From Pisolithus tinctorius (Eukaryota; Basidiomycota; Agaricomycetes; Boletales; Pisolithaceae), in contig JANFAH010000114.1 in NCBI GenBank assembly GCA_024663395.1, positions 1 to 64,000 of the forward strand: a stretch of DNA of 64,000 nucleotides, read 5' to 3'. Below the pieces are notes generated by a model, which saw nothing but the letters and a program-made list of their open reading frames with translations, was not told the origin of the DNA and did no database searches. The position numbers and the translations under genes were made by a program. Positions 45,227 through 52,954 of this stretch are shown here, in pieces. Every line of letters begins with the position of its first letter. Within the stretch, counting starts at the first letter, position 1.

Positions 45227-46593
45227 GTCTCGGGGGTAGTACCCGAGCCTGAGGCCGGTGCGGCCTCGGTGGTGGCCACGGTGCGAGCCTTGGCCTTTCC
45301 GGCTTTCTTAGGGCATTTGTCAGCAAAATGACCGGACCCTCCGCAGAACATGCAGAGGTTTCCGTCTAGGCGACACTTGCGTTCCTCTGGGGTGAGCTTT
45401 CCATCTTTGCTGAGTTTGCTAGGCTCGGGCTTGGACGAATTGCTGTTATTACCCAGCTTTGATGAAGCCGGCTTAGGGGAAGAACCGGAGTTGTTATTGT
45501 TGTTGCCGGTCTTGGATTTATCTTGACCAGTCTTAGGCTGGTTGTTGTTGCTGGAACTGCCGGACTTGTTGTTACTAGAGTTGGATGAGCCTTGGTGCTT
45601 ACTCGCCCGCTGGACTTCCTCCTTGCGCTCCCAATAGCACGCATCTATCTCCTGGGCGAGGTGGTGGAGCTCATGAAGTGTCTGGGGTTTGCCAACTCGA
45701 CAAACTTCGTCCTTAATCCGGTCTGGGAGTCCGGAGTAGAAGTGGTGGCGCAGTGCACCATCTCCGTAGCCTCGGACTTGTGAAGCAAGCCGATTGAAGT
45801 CGACTACGTATTTATTGATGCGCTGGCTATCTTTCATGTGCAAGTGGTCGAGTTGACTTTCGGCGTCAGCAACTGGGTCATGGGGTCCGAAGGTGGTTTG
45901 CAACTCTAAGACGAACTCCCTCCAAGAGTCCATCCAGAGAGGCCGGTCATCGGGGTCGTCGAGCCCGAGTAAGTCCGGCTCGAACCACTCAAGAGCCATA
46001 CCCTTGAGGTATGACTGGGCGAAGATGACCTTGGCGTGGTCGGTCCTAAAAGCCCGGGGACGGTCTTGGAAGTTAAGTTCGCACTGGATGAAGAACGCGC
46101 GAAGCTTCTTGGGGTCGGTACCATCAAAGGTGTCGGGCTCATGTAACTTGGTCCTGCTTGAGGACTCAGGACTAGTACAGGTGTTGCGAGCCAACAGCTT
46201 GATGGCCTTTGTGAGACTGTCGAAGACTGCGACCGTGGGTTCGGTGTCCGGGTCTGGGAAGTCCGGATCGTCTTCCAGATCATTATCTTCTGGGTTATCA
46301 TCACCGGGACCATTATCACTGGGGTCATCATTGTCTGGGTTGTTGTCATCATCGTCGCCCGGCCCATCATCGCCGGGGTCACCCTCGGGGATGGGAGCAG
46401 TGGGACGATGTGGAGTGGGGGTATTGGATGTGCGGGCTGAGAAGCCCCTGAAAGGGCTGATGGGACCTGGGGAGCGCCTAGTGGTGCCCAAAGCAGCTAG
46501 TGCTGTTTCACGGCGAGCCCCACTGGCTGAAGCGGAGTCGGGATTGGTGGCAGAGCGGCCATGGGGAGGTTGGAATCGAGTCTTGGTTGCCAT
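45217..46593 (-). CDS. Ty3#2 gag, intact, 458 aa
   Basis: Starts MATKTRFQPPHG. An acidic Asp/Asn/Pro-rich segment lies at residues ~65-110. The capsid domain follows (EPDTFDGTDPKKLRAFF, KGMALEWFEPDLL, WREFVLELQTTFGPHDPVAD, INKYVVDFNRLA, YSGLPDRIKDEV), then a Ser/Asn-rich linker and the CCHC knuckle CMFCGGSGHFADKC near residue 420. It ends ETKK-UAG at the slip site. It is the undamaged reference for Ty3#1 gag. Confidence 0.9.
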   Translation of the reverse strand: MATKTRFQPPHGRSATNPDSASASGARRETALAALGTTRRSPGPISPFRGFSARTSNTPTPHRPTAPIPEGDPGDDGPGDDDDNNPDNDDPSDNGPGDDNPEDNDLEDDPDFPDPDTEPTVAVFDSLTKAIKLLARNTCTSPESSSRTKLHEPDTFDGTDPKKLRAFFIQCELNFQDRPRAFRTDHAKVIFAQSYLKGMALEWFEPDLLGLDDPDDRPLWMDSWREFVLELQTTFGPHDPVADAESQLDHLHMKDSQRINKYVVDFNRLASQVRGYGDGALRHHFYSGLPDRIKDEVCRVGKPQTLHELHHLAQEIDACYWERKEEVQRASKHQGSSNSSNNKSGSSSNNNQPKTGQDKSKTGNNNNNSGSSPKPASSKLGNNSNSSKPEPSKLSKDGKLTPEERKCRLDGNLCMFCGGSGHFADKCPKKAGKAKARTVATTEAAPASGSGTTPETKK

Positions 46594-46619
46594 GATGGTT
46601 TAGACCCACACAAGTGGCA

Positions 46620-46629
46620 AGTCTGAAAT
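46620..46629 (-). other. Ty3#2 self-priming primer binding site
   Basis: On minus ATTTCAGACT, 2 nt inside the 5' LTR. It is the reverse complement of AGTCTGAAAT at the predicted transcript start (plus-strand 46835-46844). Relative to Ty3#1 both partners changed together. Confidence 0.6.
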
Positions 46630-47110
46630 ACTGTCAAGTACGGGGTTTCCGGGTTGAGGCCGGACCGGAGACCGAAGCAGGTGCAAAGCCAAGGGGTCGG
46701 GATCAGGAGTGAAGTCGGGGGTTCAGATGGTTGGACTGTTTGGACTTAGCGACTGAGGATACAGCGCTATTCCCTTGCATGGGTCTCAGTCCGAGTCCGA
46801 GGCCGAAGCGGGGTTATCAGGGTTAACTTAGTTGATTTCAGACTGAAGTCTACAGGCCGAGTATCTACGAGCTTATATACTAGAGTAGCTATAGTACGGA
46901 GACCGGTAATGCCAGTCTCGCAAGGATTGCTAAGAGGATTGGTAAGACAGGTATTAGTAACGTATGACTAAGGTAATGGAGACCGGGACAGAGTGGACCA
47001 GGGACAAGACCAGGGACAGGACTTAACCAAAATGACAGACACTGCAAAGCAGTGTCTACCGCTGTCACACACCAAAGGTGTTGTGGACATGGTTACAGCT
47101 GACTCTGCCT

Positions 47111-47130
47111 AACTCGTTGACGAGTTGCGC
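47111..47130. repeat. CG-centred palindrome motif in BIG U3
   Basis: AACTCGTTGACGAGTTGCGC, a near-palindrome matching the motif repeated in gag and pol. Confidence 0.6.
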
Positions 47131-47465
47131 GCAATGCCCAAGCATGCAGATGAAGACTAAAGGCCTCATGCGTAGAAAGACTGTTGGACGTGAACAGTCA
47201 TCCTTCGCACAAGAACGAGTCGTCAGTGCTAAAGAGAAAAGAGGAAGCGAGTTAAGTGCGCATTAAAGGTTTTTAGCGCCCGTGTACGGCATTCCGGTTT
47301 CTGTCATATCTCCGCCGTTTCCAAAGATATCAACTCGGTTCGCATACTCGCTTAAAGTGCTCAGCCCCACGATTCTTCCTTCCAAATTTGGAGAGGATCC
47401 TCGCACCCTACACGTTTCTACAGCACTCCATCCATCAGACGCTCATTTCCCTAAGTCCATCAATC

Positions 47466-47945
47466 ATGGCCACCTCTTCATCAGTCATCTCGCTTGTCTC
47501 ATTTGCCAGAGACAGTGGCTACGTATATCTGCCAGGCATTCCCACCAGCTTCTGTCCTGAAGCCCCCTGGTTCATCCCGTCATTGTCAGCCCTGGCCCAT
47601 CCCATGCAGCTTGGTCAGCGTGTTCTCCTTGTCAGTATGACTTCCAGAAGGACGTTCTTTGGTCGCCTCAGGTCTGTCGCTCGGTTAGAAAGGTCTTATG
47701 TGGTCGTTTCAGTCTCCCCGGTTGATGAAGCATATGGATCGTTCCTCCCTGCTCCCTGCACCGTCTTTATTCCAATCTCGTCCATCATTCTTCCTGCATT
47801 GCGACAGCTGCAGTATAATCTACTGTCCTCCAGCCTCCCTGATCGCATTCATGACGAGTATGACATGCATCTTGCCTTCCTACTGCAAGATCCAGCAGAA
47901 GACGTTCCCCCTTCTCCTCCTCCTCCATCAGAGCCCCGTTCATGA
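47466..47945 (+). CDS. U3 ORF, 159 aa, BIG copy 2 5' LTR
   Basis: ATG at 47466 in context atcATGGcc, stop at 47945. A longer frame starts upstream, but only with non-ATG codons. N-terminal half: SLVSFARDSGYVYLPGIP, PEAPWFIPSLSA, QLGQRVLLVSMTSRRTFFG. C-terminal half: LERSYVVVSVSPVDEAYG, FIPISSIILPALRQLQ, HDEYDMHLAFLLQD, proline-rich end. No known domain, signal peptide or convincing membrane helix. It lies 438 nt before the TATA box, so a genomic RNA would carry it only in the 3' LTR copy, as retroviral U3 genes are. Expression is unproven. Confidence 0.55.
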   Translation: MATSSSVISLVSFARDSGYVYLPGIPTSFCPEAPWFIPSLSALAHPMQLGQRVLLVSMTSRRTFFGRLRSVARLERSYVVVSVSPVDEAYGSFLPAPCTVFIPISSIILPALRQLQYNLLSSSLPDRIHDEYDMHLAFLLQDPAEDVPPSPPPPSEPRS

Positions 47946-48382
47946 AGTTTTTGTTAACTTCGCTGAGAGGATGGAAGGGTGGGAGACGTGATCGCGTATG
48001 CTCTCATTGCCCCACAGACCCCCAACGCCCTAGCCCCCTTTGACACCTGACTCATGCCCTTCAATTCTGGAATTAATACTTCCCTATCTGGAAACACCAT
48101 CCATCTGTCATGCCATCTTTGGATCTAGAGATGTCTCCGCCGAGATCTAACTTGCATCGCCACCCCCTAATGTGATATCAGTGCGCTTACTCAGTTTCTG
48201 ATTCTATTTGACTCATTTTGTGATATTTTGACTATCCTTGACTCGTTCATTGCCAATACTTACCAATCCTCTTTGCTTGCTTACTTATCGTTTCTCGCTT
48301 ACTCATCATGATTACTCAGTCCTTACTCATTACTTACCAAGTGTTTGTGCCTTGTTTGTCACAAGCAGTGCTCCCCCCTCAG

Positions 48383-48390
48383 TATATAAA
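48383..48390 (+). promoter_or_regulatory. BIG LTR TATA box
   Basis: TATATAAA followed by CCCCCATGTACTTAGCTACCC, conserved in every complete BIG LTR (21529 and 58018, for example). It marks the end of U3. Confidence 0.65.
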
Positions 48391-48615
48391 CCCCCATGTA
48401 CTTAGCTACCCAGAATCAATCAAGAAGTCACTCAGAAGTCAGCTCAGCTCAGCATATCTTGTCATCGACAGTTGAGGCTCATTCGGAAGAGTCTATCTGT
48501 CATCATTCATATCCTTGGTAGTTGAGGCTCATTCAGAAGAGTCTATCTACCACCATTATCTGAAGCTCCATCCCCACTTAGTCAGCAAGTCTTGCTTAGT
48601 CATCCTCCCACTCCT

Positions 48616-48769
48616 GCATAACTCGTCATCGACTTGTGCAAGGAGCACATTTACTTGAAGTCCATTACTTGAAGTGCCTTTCGGCTGAACACCTTCGCTC
48701 TGTTCAGCATCCCCTTCTCAATCGGCATTCATTCATCCTCTCCTGCATAACTCGTCATCGACTTGCGCC
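48616..48769. repeat. Two palindrome-type motifs and a hairpin in the BIG leader
   Basis: 48616-48640 and 48745-48769 are two copies of the motif that begins GCATAACTCGTC. Each is followed by an AGGAGCAC...CTTGAAGTCC sequence. Between them, GCTGAACA and TGTTCAGC form an 8-bp stem (48684-48708). Confidence 0.6.
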
Positions 48770-48914
48770 AGGAGCACCTCTACTTGAAGTCCCCCCCCAC
48801 ATTCAGGTTTCTGCCCTCCAGGTTCCGCGGAGGCACACCACCACTCGCTCTACTTTTGTCTTTTGTGTTGGTTTTGGTTGGTTCCCACTGCCTTTCCACA
48901 CTTTGACTCACATC

Positions 48915-48933
48915 TGGAGCCCACCGTGAGGGG
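48915..48933 (+). other. BIG copy 2 primer binding site candidate
   Basis: TGGAGCCCACCGTGAGGGG, 2 nt after the LTR, differing from copy 1 by a single CpG transition. The tRNA is not assigned. Confidence 0.5.
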
Positions 48934-49012
48934 TGGTTATTCCTGGATCAAGAACCCTGCTCACTCAGCCTATTGAAACTTGCTTCTAAAAACCACTTGA
49001 TATCTCATTACT

Positions 49013-52000
49013 ATGTCATCCACCATCCCCACTATCTATCCCCCTACTTCATCAGCAGTTCCAGTAGCTATGGCTGCTCCTCCTGCTCGCTCTGTCCTCA
49101 CTATGCCCTTGCTTGGCATGAAGTCTGCCCCTGAATTATTCCAAGGAGACCATACCCATGTTCACTCCTTCTTGGACCACTATGAACGCCTCTGTGCCTA
49201 CCACAATGTCACTTCTGACCAGGAAATGGTCGAATCAATCCTCCAGTACTGCAATGCTCGTGTTAGGGAGATTATTGAAGGAATGGCTCACTACTACACT
49301 CCTGATTGGGCTAACTTGAAGGCTGATCTCCTCAAGTACTTTGATGCTGATCTATCAGATGAAAGGTTCTTTGAAAGGCATCTCAAGAGCTTTGCTTTGG
49401 AGTCTAGGATGCAGCCCATTATGACACTTCAAGACTTTAGGGCTTACAACCGTGGCTTCATTCGCATTGGAGGTTGGTTGAAGAACAAAGGAAGGATCTC
49501 GGTTGATGAATATAATCGCTACTTCTGGGCTGGTTTGTCTCCAGTCTTTCGTGGCTTGGTTGAAACTCGTCTCAGGACAAAGGATCCAAACCTTGACATT
49601 AGCAGGCCATTCCCCTATGATGATGTATGCCAGTCTGCTGAAGAGGTCCTTCGTCGAGATCGCTTTGATGCAGATGATCTTGACTTCCTTGGCCCTCGTG
49701 CTGCCCCTGCTCCTCAGGCTCAGCCTAATGCTTCTCATCGCTCAGATGGAAGAGATGACAGTGTTCGCCCTCTGCTCCCTTCCCACGAAGCCAGAAGAAA
49801 CCTTGAAAATTTGGAGAAAGAAGGCCCTACTGCTCGTAAGCAAGATGAAGTTGAGACCCTAATCAAGTCTCTCTCTCGCATGTCACTCAGTGACCCAGAC
49901 TACTCCCTCCTCTACTATCGTGCTATCAAGATGGATCCTGATGCTGCAAAGGTGCTTTGTGCTCCTTCCCTTCGTCCTGCTCCTGCATCTACTCCTGCAT
50001 CCACTGCCCCTGCTGCTACTTCCTCATCCCAGACCCGTCCTGCTAGAAGGACCATCACTTGTTATGGCTGTGGTGTTGAAGGCCATGGTGTCGAGAGTTG
50101 TCAGGCCATTAATGATCTCATTCAGAAGGGTTCTTTGGCACGTGATGAAAACCATCGAGTCATCTACCCTAATGGACAGCGCATCTATCGCAATGGAGAA
50201 GAGACTATCCTGCAAGCCTATGAACGCACTAAAGCTGCTGCTCAGCCTGCCAATGCAGTTCGCTTTGTTATCCATGAAGAGGCCGAAGAAGAGTCTAGTG
50301 CCGAGATCTATGAGTTGGAAGAAGAACCCCTTGTTGCTGCTGTGGATCGCTCTAACAAGGTTACCAAGGAGAAGAGAAAGGCTGTCTTTGACAGTGTCCT
50401 TATCCCACCTCGTTCGCATGGCAAGGAGAAAGAGAGTCAGGAGCCAAAGCCTTCATCCTCTGCATCCATCCCTGCTCCACAGAAAGCACCACTTGCCCCT
50501 GCCTTTGTACCAGTTGACATCCATCCCGCTGTCTTTGATGGTACTAGAGATGATGCTATCATGGAAGATGCCTCTGTCCCAAAGCCATCTGGTCAAGCCA
50601 CTGATTCTGCAGACAGGTCTAAGAAATCCAAGCCCCCTCCTACCACTTCCCTGTCTTCATCGCTTTCGCAGTCTGCCAACTCTAAAGCCATTGTAGAGCG
50701 CATTCTTTCTACCCCCTTGACTGTATCTGTTGGGGAGGTCATTGGATCATCTAGGGATGTTTCTCAGCACCTTCAGGAGCTTATGCGATTCAAGAGACAG
50801 CCCCTGGCTCAGCCTGTCAAGTCTGTTACTGCAGTTGAAGGAACTCCTCCTGCATCCTCCTACTTGGCCTTGACTTCTAGCCCCCTCATCACTATCAATC
50901 TGACTTGCAATGGTCGTCGCGTAACAGGTGTCATTGACTCTGGATCTACCCTCAATGTCGTTCGTGCTGGTATAGCCCAGTCGGTCATTCGCATGCCCGT
51001 CGATATGTCGCAGACCATCAATATGCGAGATGCAAAAGGAGGTATCTCTACTCTGAAAGGTCTGGTACAAGATGTTCCTCTCTTCTGTGGTGCTGCCAGG
51101 ACTTGGACCAATCTATTCGTTGCCCCAGACACTAATGCAGGCTTTGATCTCCTACTTGGTCGTCCTTGGGCTCTTGGGAACTCGGTTAGCATTGTTGAAA
51201 GAGAGTCTGGAACTTATGTTGTCTTTGGAGCTGATTCAGATCGCCCCCTGGAGATGTGTGTTACTGAAGGCCAGCTTGGGTCTGTTGCAGATACACTTAT
51301 GGCGACTCTAGAGCCTGTCCATTCTCAGCAAGAAGCCGATGAACCTATGAGAGATGTAGCAGTTGGTACCCCTCATCATGTTTCACCCATTGTCTTCGCT
51401 CCACCCCCATCAACTTCGCAGTCACCCCCTCAGTCACTTGATTCTACTCTGCTATATCCTGAATCACCCCCAGATGGGTTTGATGTTGCCTCAGCCTTTC
51501 CTGTGTTCCATCCCATTCCAGTCCAAGCGTTCCCACCTCCTACCAGTCCCTTTCCTTCGGAGTTTGTTGGTCAGCTTACCCAGGAGTTACAGTCCACTGA
51601 TACGAGTGGATTGGGGGATAATCCTACCCTTGCCCAGATTCGTCGCCAGATCAGAAGAGAAGAGCGCCAGTCACTTGTCTCACTTCTTACTAGCCTTGCT
51701 CATCGCACTCCCCATCTGTCCTCCCTTTATCTCGACTCAAACCATGCACTTGCTGGAGAAAGAGGTACTGATGAATCAGGAGTCTACTTCCAAGACTTCC
51801 TTATGCTTGATGTTCGCTTAGTCCGACAGGTTCCTGCCCCACTTGAGCATTACCATGAGCTTGAAGGTTCTGCCTATGTCAGGTTCTATCCTCGTCTACT
51901 CCCACAGGCATCTCCCACTCAGAGCAATGCATCTCCACCTCCAGACCTGCCATCTGACTCGAGTCTACCTGCTTCACACATACTTTCTAATGGCATTACT

Positions 52001-52954
52001 GCTCCGCCTCAGACTCCCTCTCCCCCATCCCCAGATCCAGTTATCATTCAAGAAGAGCCCACCGATGGTTCCTACCAGGCTTCACTTCTGTTCTGTAGAG
52101 ACACTGTCACTCCAGACTCTGAAGCTACATTCTCCATCTTCAATACTTCCTACTGCGGTTCAGTTGCCCCTACTTCCCATGATGCTTGCCATGACTCTCA
52201 GTCCGCACAACTCGACGACGAGTTGTGCAGGGATCCATATGCGCCCAGTCCATCCACCCATCATCAGTCTGCGCAACTCGATGACGACTTGTGCAGCCAT
52301 GTGCAGTTGCCTGGTTCATCCTCAGATATAGGTCATGACTCTCAGTCCACGCAACTCGTCGACGAGTTGCGCATGTCTCACCACTTGTCCAGTCTATCCC
52401 CAGATGTACCCACCACACTTTCGCCACTTGACTCTGATATGTTCAACACTAGTATTGGCTCTCGCTTCTATCTGCCTAGCCCGTCCTTGCCTCAGTCTGC
52501 ACAACTCGACGACGACTTATGCAGGCATCAGCATTCATCTAGTCCAACTCTTCCTATGCCATTACTACCCTCAGCTCCCCAAGCCATGTCTAATGCTGCT
52601 GTTGGTGAAGAGTCAGTTGCCATGCCAGAGCCTTATAGCAATGTTGTCATGTGTCATACCCCTACTGGATGGATTGCTCATTTGCAAGAAGCTGCAGAGG
52701 ACCATTCAGGTGATGTGGATGAAGAGGACACAGGTGCATTCCCAAACTCCAGTCTTCATATCCTTGCCAGTGCAGTCAGTTTTGCCTCAGCCTCAGCTCA
52801 TCCTCCCCCTTTCGAAGCAGTTTCATACCCAGACCACTTTCCTGCTTCTGCTTCCTCAGATTCAACTCAAGACAGGTCCAGTGATCTTTTCGGATGTGTT
52901 CCTCCACTTTCTCCCATATCTCATCATTTATTTCTCCAGTTCTTTGAAGATTGA
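49013..52954 (+). CDS. BIG copy 2 gag-protease polyprotein, 1313 aa
   Basis: Same domain order as copy 1, with more intact Arg codons (NRGFIRIGGW, SPVFRGLVETRL). The CCHC knuckle CYGCGVEGHGVESC is near residue 349; the protease DSGSTLNVV near 641 and LLLGRPWALG near 715. The C-terminal Ser/Pro-rich region (residues ~740-1313) contains four QLDDELC / QLDDDLC / QLVDELR repeats encoded by the palindrome motif. About 620 nt overlap the open pol frame. Confidence 0.88.
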   Translation: MSSTIPTIYPPTSSAVPVAMAAPPARSVLTMPLLGMKSAPELFQGDHTHVHSFLDHYERLCAYHNVTSDQEMVESILQYCNARVREIIEGMAHYYTPDWANLKADLLKYFDADLSDERFFERHLKSFALESRMQPIMTLQDFRAYNRGFIRIGGWLKNKGRISVDEYNRYFWAGLSPVFRGLVETRLRTKDPNLDISRPFPYDDVCQSAEEVLRRDRFDADDLDFLGPRAAPAPQAQPNASHRSDGRDDSVRPLLPSHEARRNLENLEKEGPTARKQDEVETLIKSLSRMSLSDPDYSLLYYRAIKMDPDAAKVLCAPSLRPAPASTPASTAPAATSSSQTRPARRTITCYGCGVEGHGVESCQAINDLIQKGSLARDENHRVIYPNGQRIYRNGEETILQAYERTKAAAQPANAVRFVIHEEAEEESSAEIYELEEEPLVAAVDRSNKVTKEKRKAVFDSVLIPPRSHGKEKESQEPKPSSSASIPAPQKAPLAPAFVPVDIHPAVFDGTRDDAIMEDASVPKPSGQATDSADRSKKSKPPPTTSLSSSLSQSANSKAIVERILSTPLTVSVGEVIGSSRDVSQHLQELMRFKRQPLAQPVKSVTAVEGTPPASSYLALTSSPLITINLTCNGRRVTGVIDSGSTLNVVRAGIAQSVIRMPVDMSQTINMRDAKGGISTLKGLVQDVPLFCGAARTWTNLFVAPDTNAGFDLLLGRPWALGNSVSIVERESGTYVVFGADSDRPLEMCVTEGQLGSVADTLMATLEPVHSQQEADEPMRDVAVGTPHHVSPIVFAPPPSTSQSPPQSLDSTLLYPESPPDGFDVASAFPVFHPIPVQAFPPPTSPFPSEFVGQLTQELQSTDTSGLGDNPTLAQIRRQIRREERQSLVSLLTSLAHRTPHLSSLYLDSNHALAGERGTDESGVYFQDFLMLDVRLVRQVPAPLEHYHELEGSAYVRFYPRLLPQASPTQSNASPPPDLPSDSSLPASHILSNGITAPPQTPSPPSPDPVIIQEEPTDGSYQASLLFCRDTVTPDSEATFSIFNTSYCGSVAPTSHDACHDSQSAQLDDELCRDPYAPSPSTHHQSAQLDDDLCSHVQLPGSSSDIGHDSQSTQLVDELRMSHHLSSLSPDVPTTLSPLDSDMFNTSIGSRFYLPSPSLPQSAQLDDDLCRHQHSSSPTLPMPLLPSAPQAMSNAAVGEESVAMPEPYSNVVMCHTPTGWIAHLQEAAEDHSGDVDEEDTGAFPNSSLHILASAVSFASASAHPPPFEAVSYPDHFPASASSDSTQDRSSDLFGCVPPLSPISHHLFLQFFED
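52205..52523. repeat. Four copies of the CG-centred palindrome in BIG gag
   Basis: At 52205-52229, 52271-52295, 52349-52373 and 52499-52523. The third contains a perfect palindrome: half-site GCAACTCGTC followed by its own reverse complement. All four are in the same codon phase and encode QLDDELC-like repeats. Confidence 0.75.

Larger units (their letters stand above)
47063..48912 (+). repeat. BIG copy 2, 5' LTR
   Basis: TGTCACACAC...GACTCACA. U3 (about 1.3 kb) contains the U3 ORF. After the TATA box come a duplicated 29-bp leader motif (GTTGAGGCTCATTC type), two palindrome-type motifs (48616, 48745) and a hairpin GCTGAACA/TGTTCAGC (48684-48708). Confidence 0.92.

Noticed and set aside
47388..47465. 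Longer 185-aa version of the U3 ORF starting with MERILAP
   Set aside because: The first codon is TTG, not ATG; the first ATG in good context begins the 159-aa version, and the upstream 26 codons contain a frameshift in the copy 1 5' LTR.
52205..52523. CRISPR-like spaced repeats
   Set aside because: The four 25-bp palindromes are unevenly spaced (41, 53 and 125 bp gaps), lie within a coding frame, recur singly in pol and the LTR, and the organism is a eukaryote.
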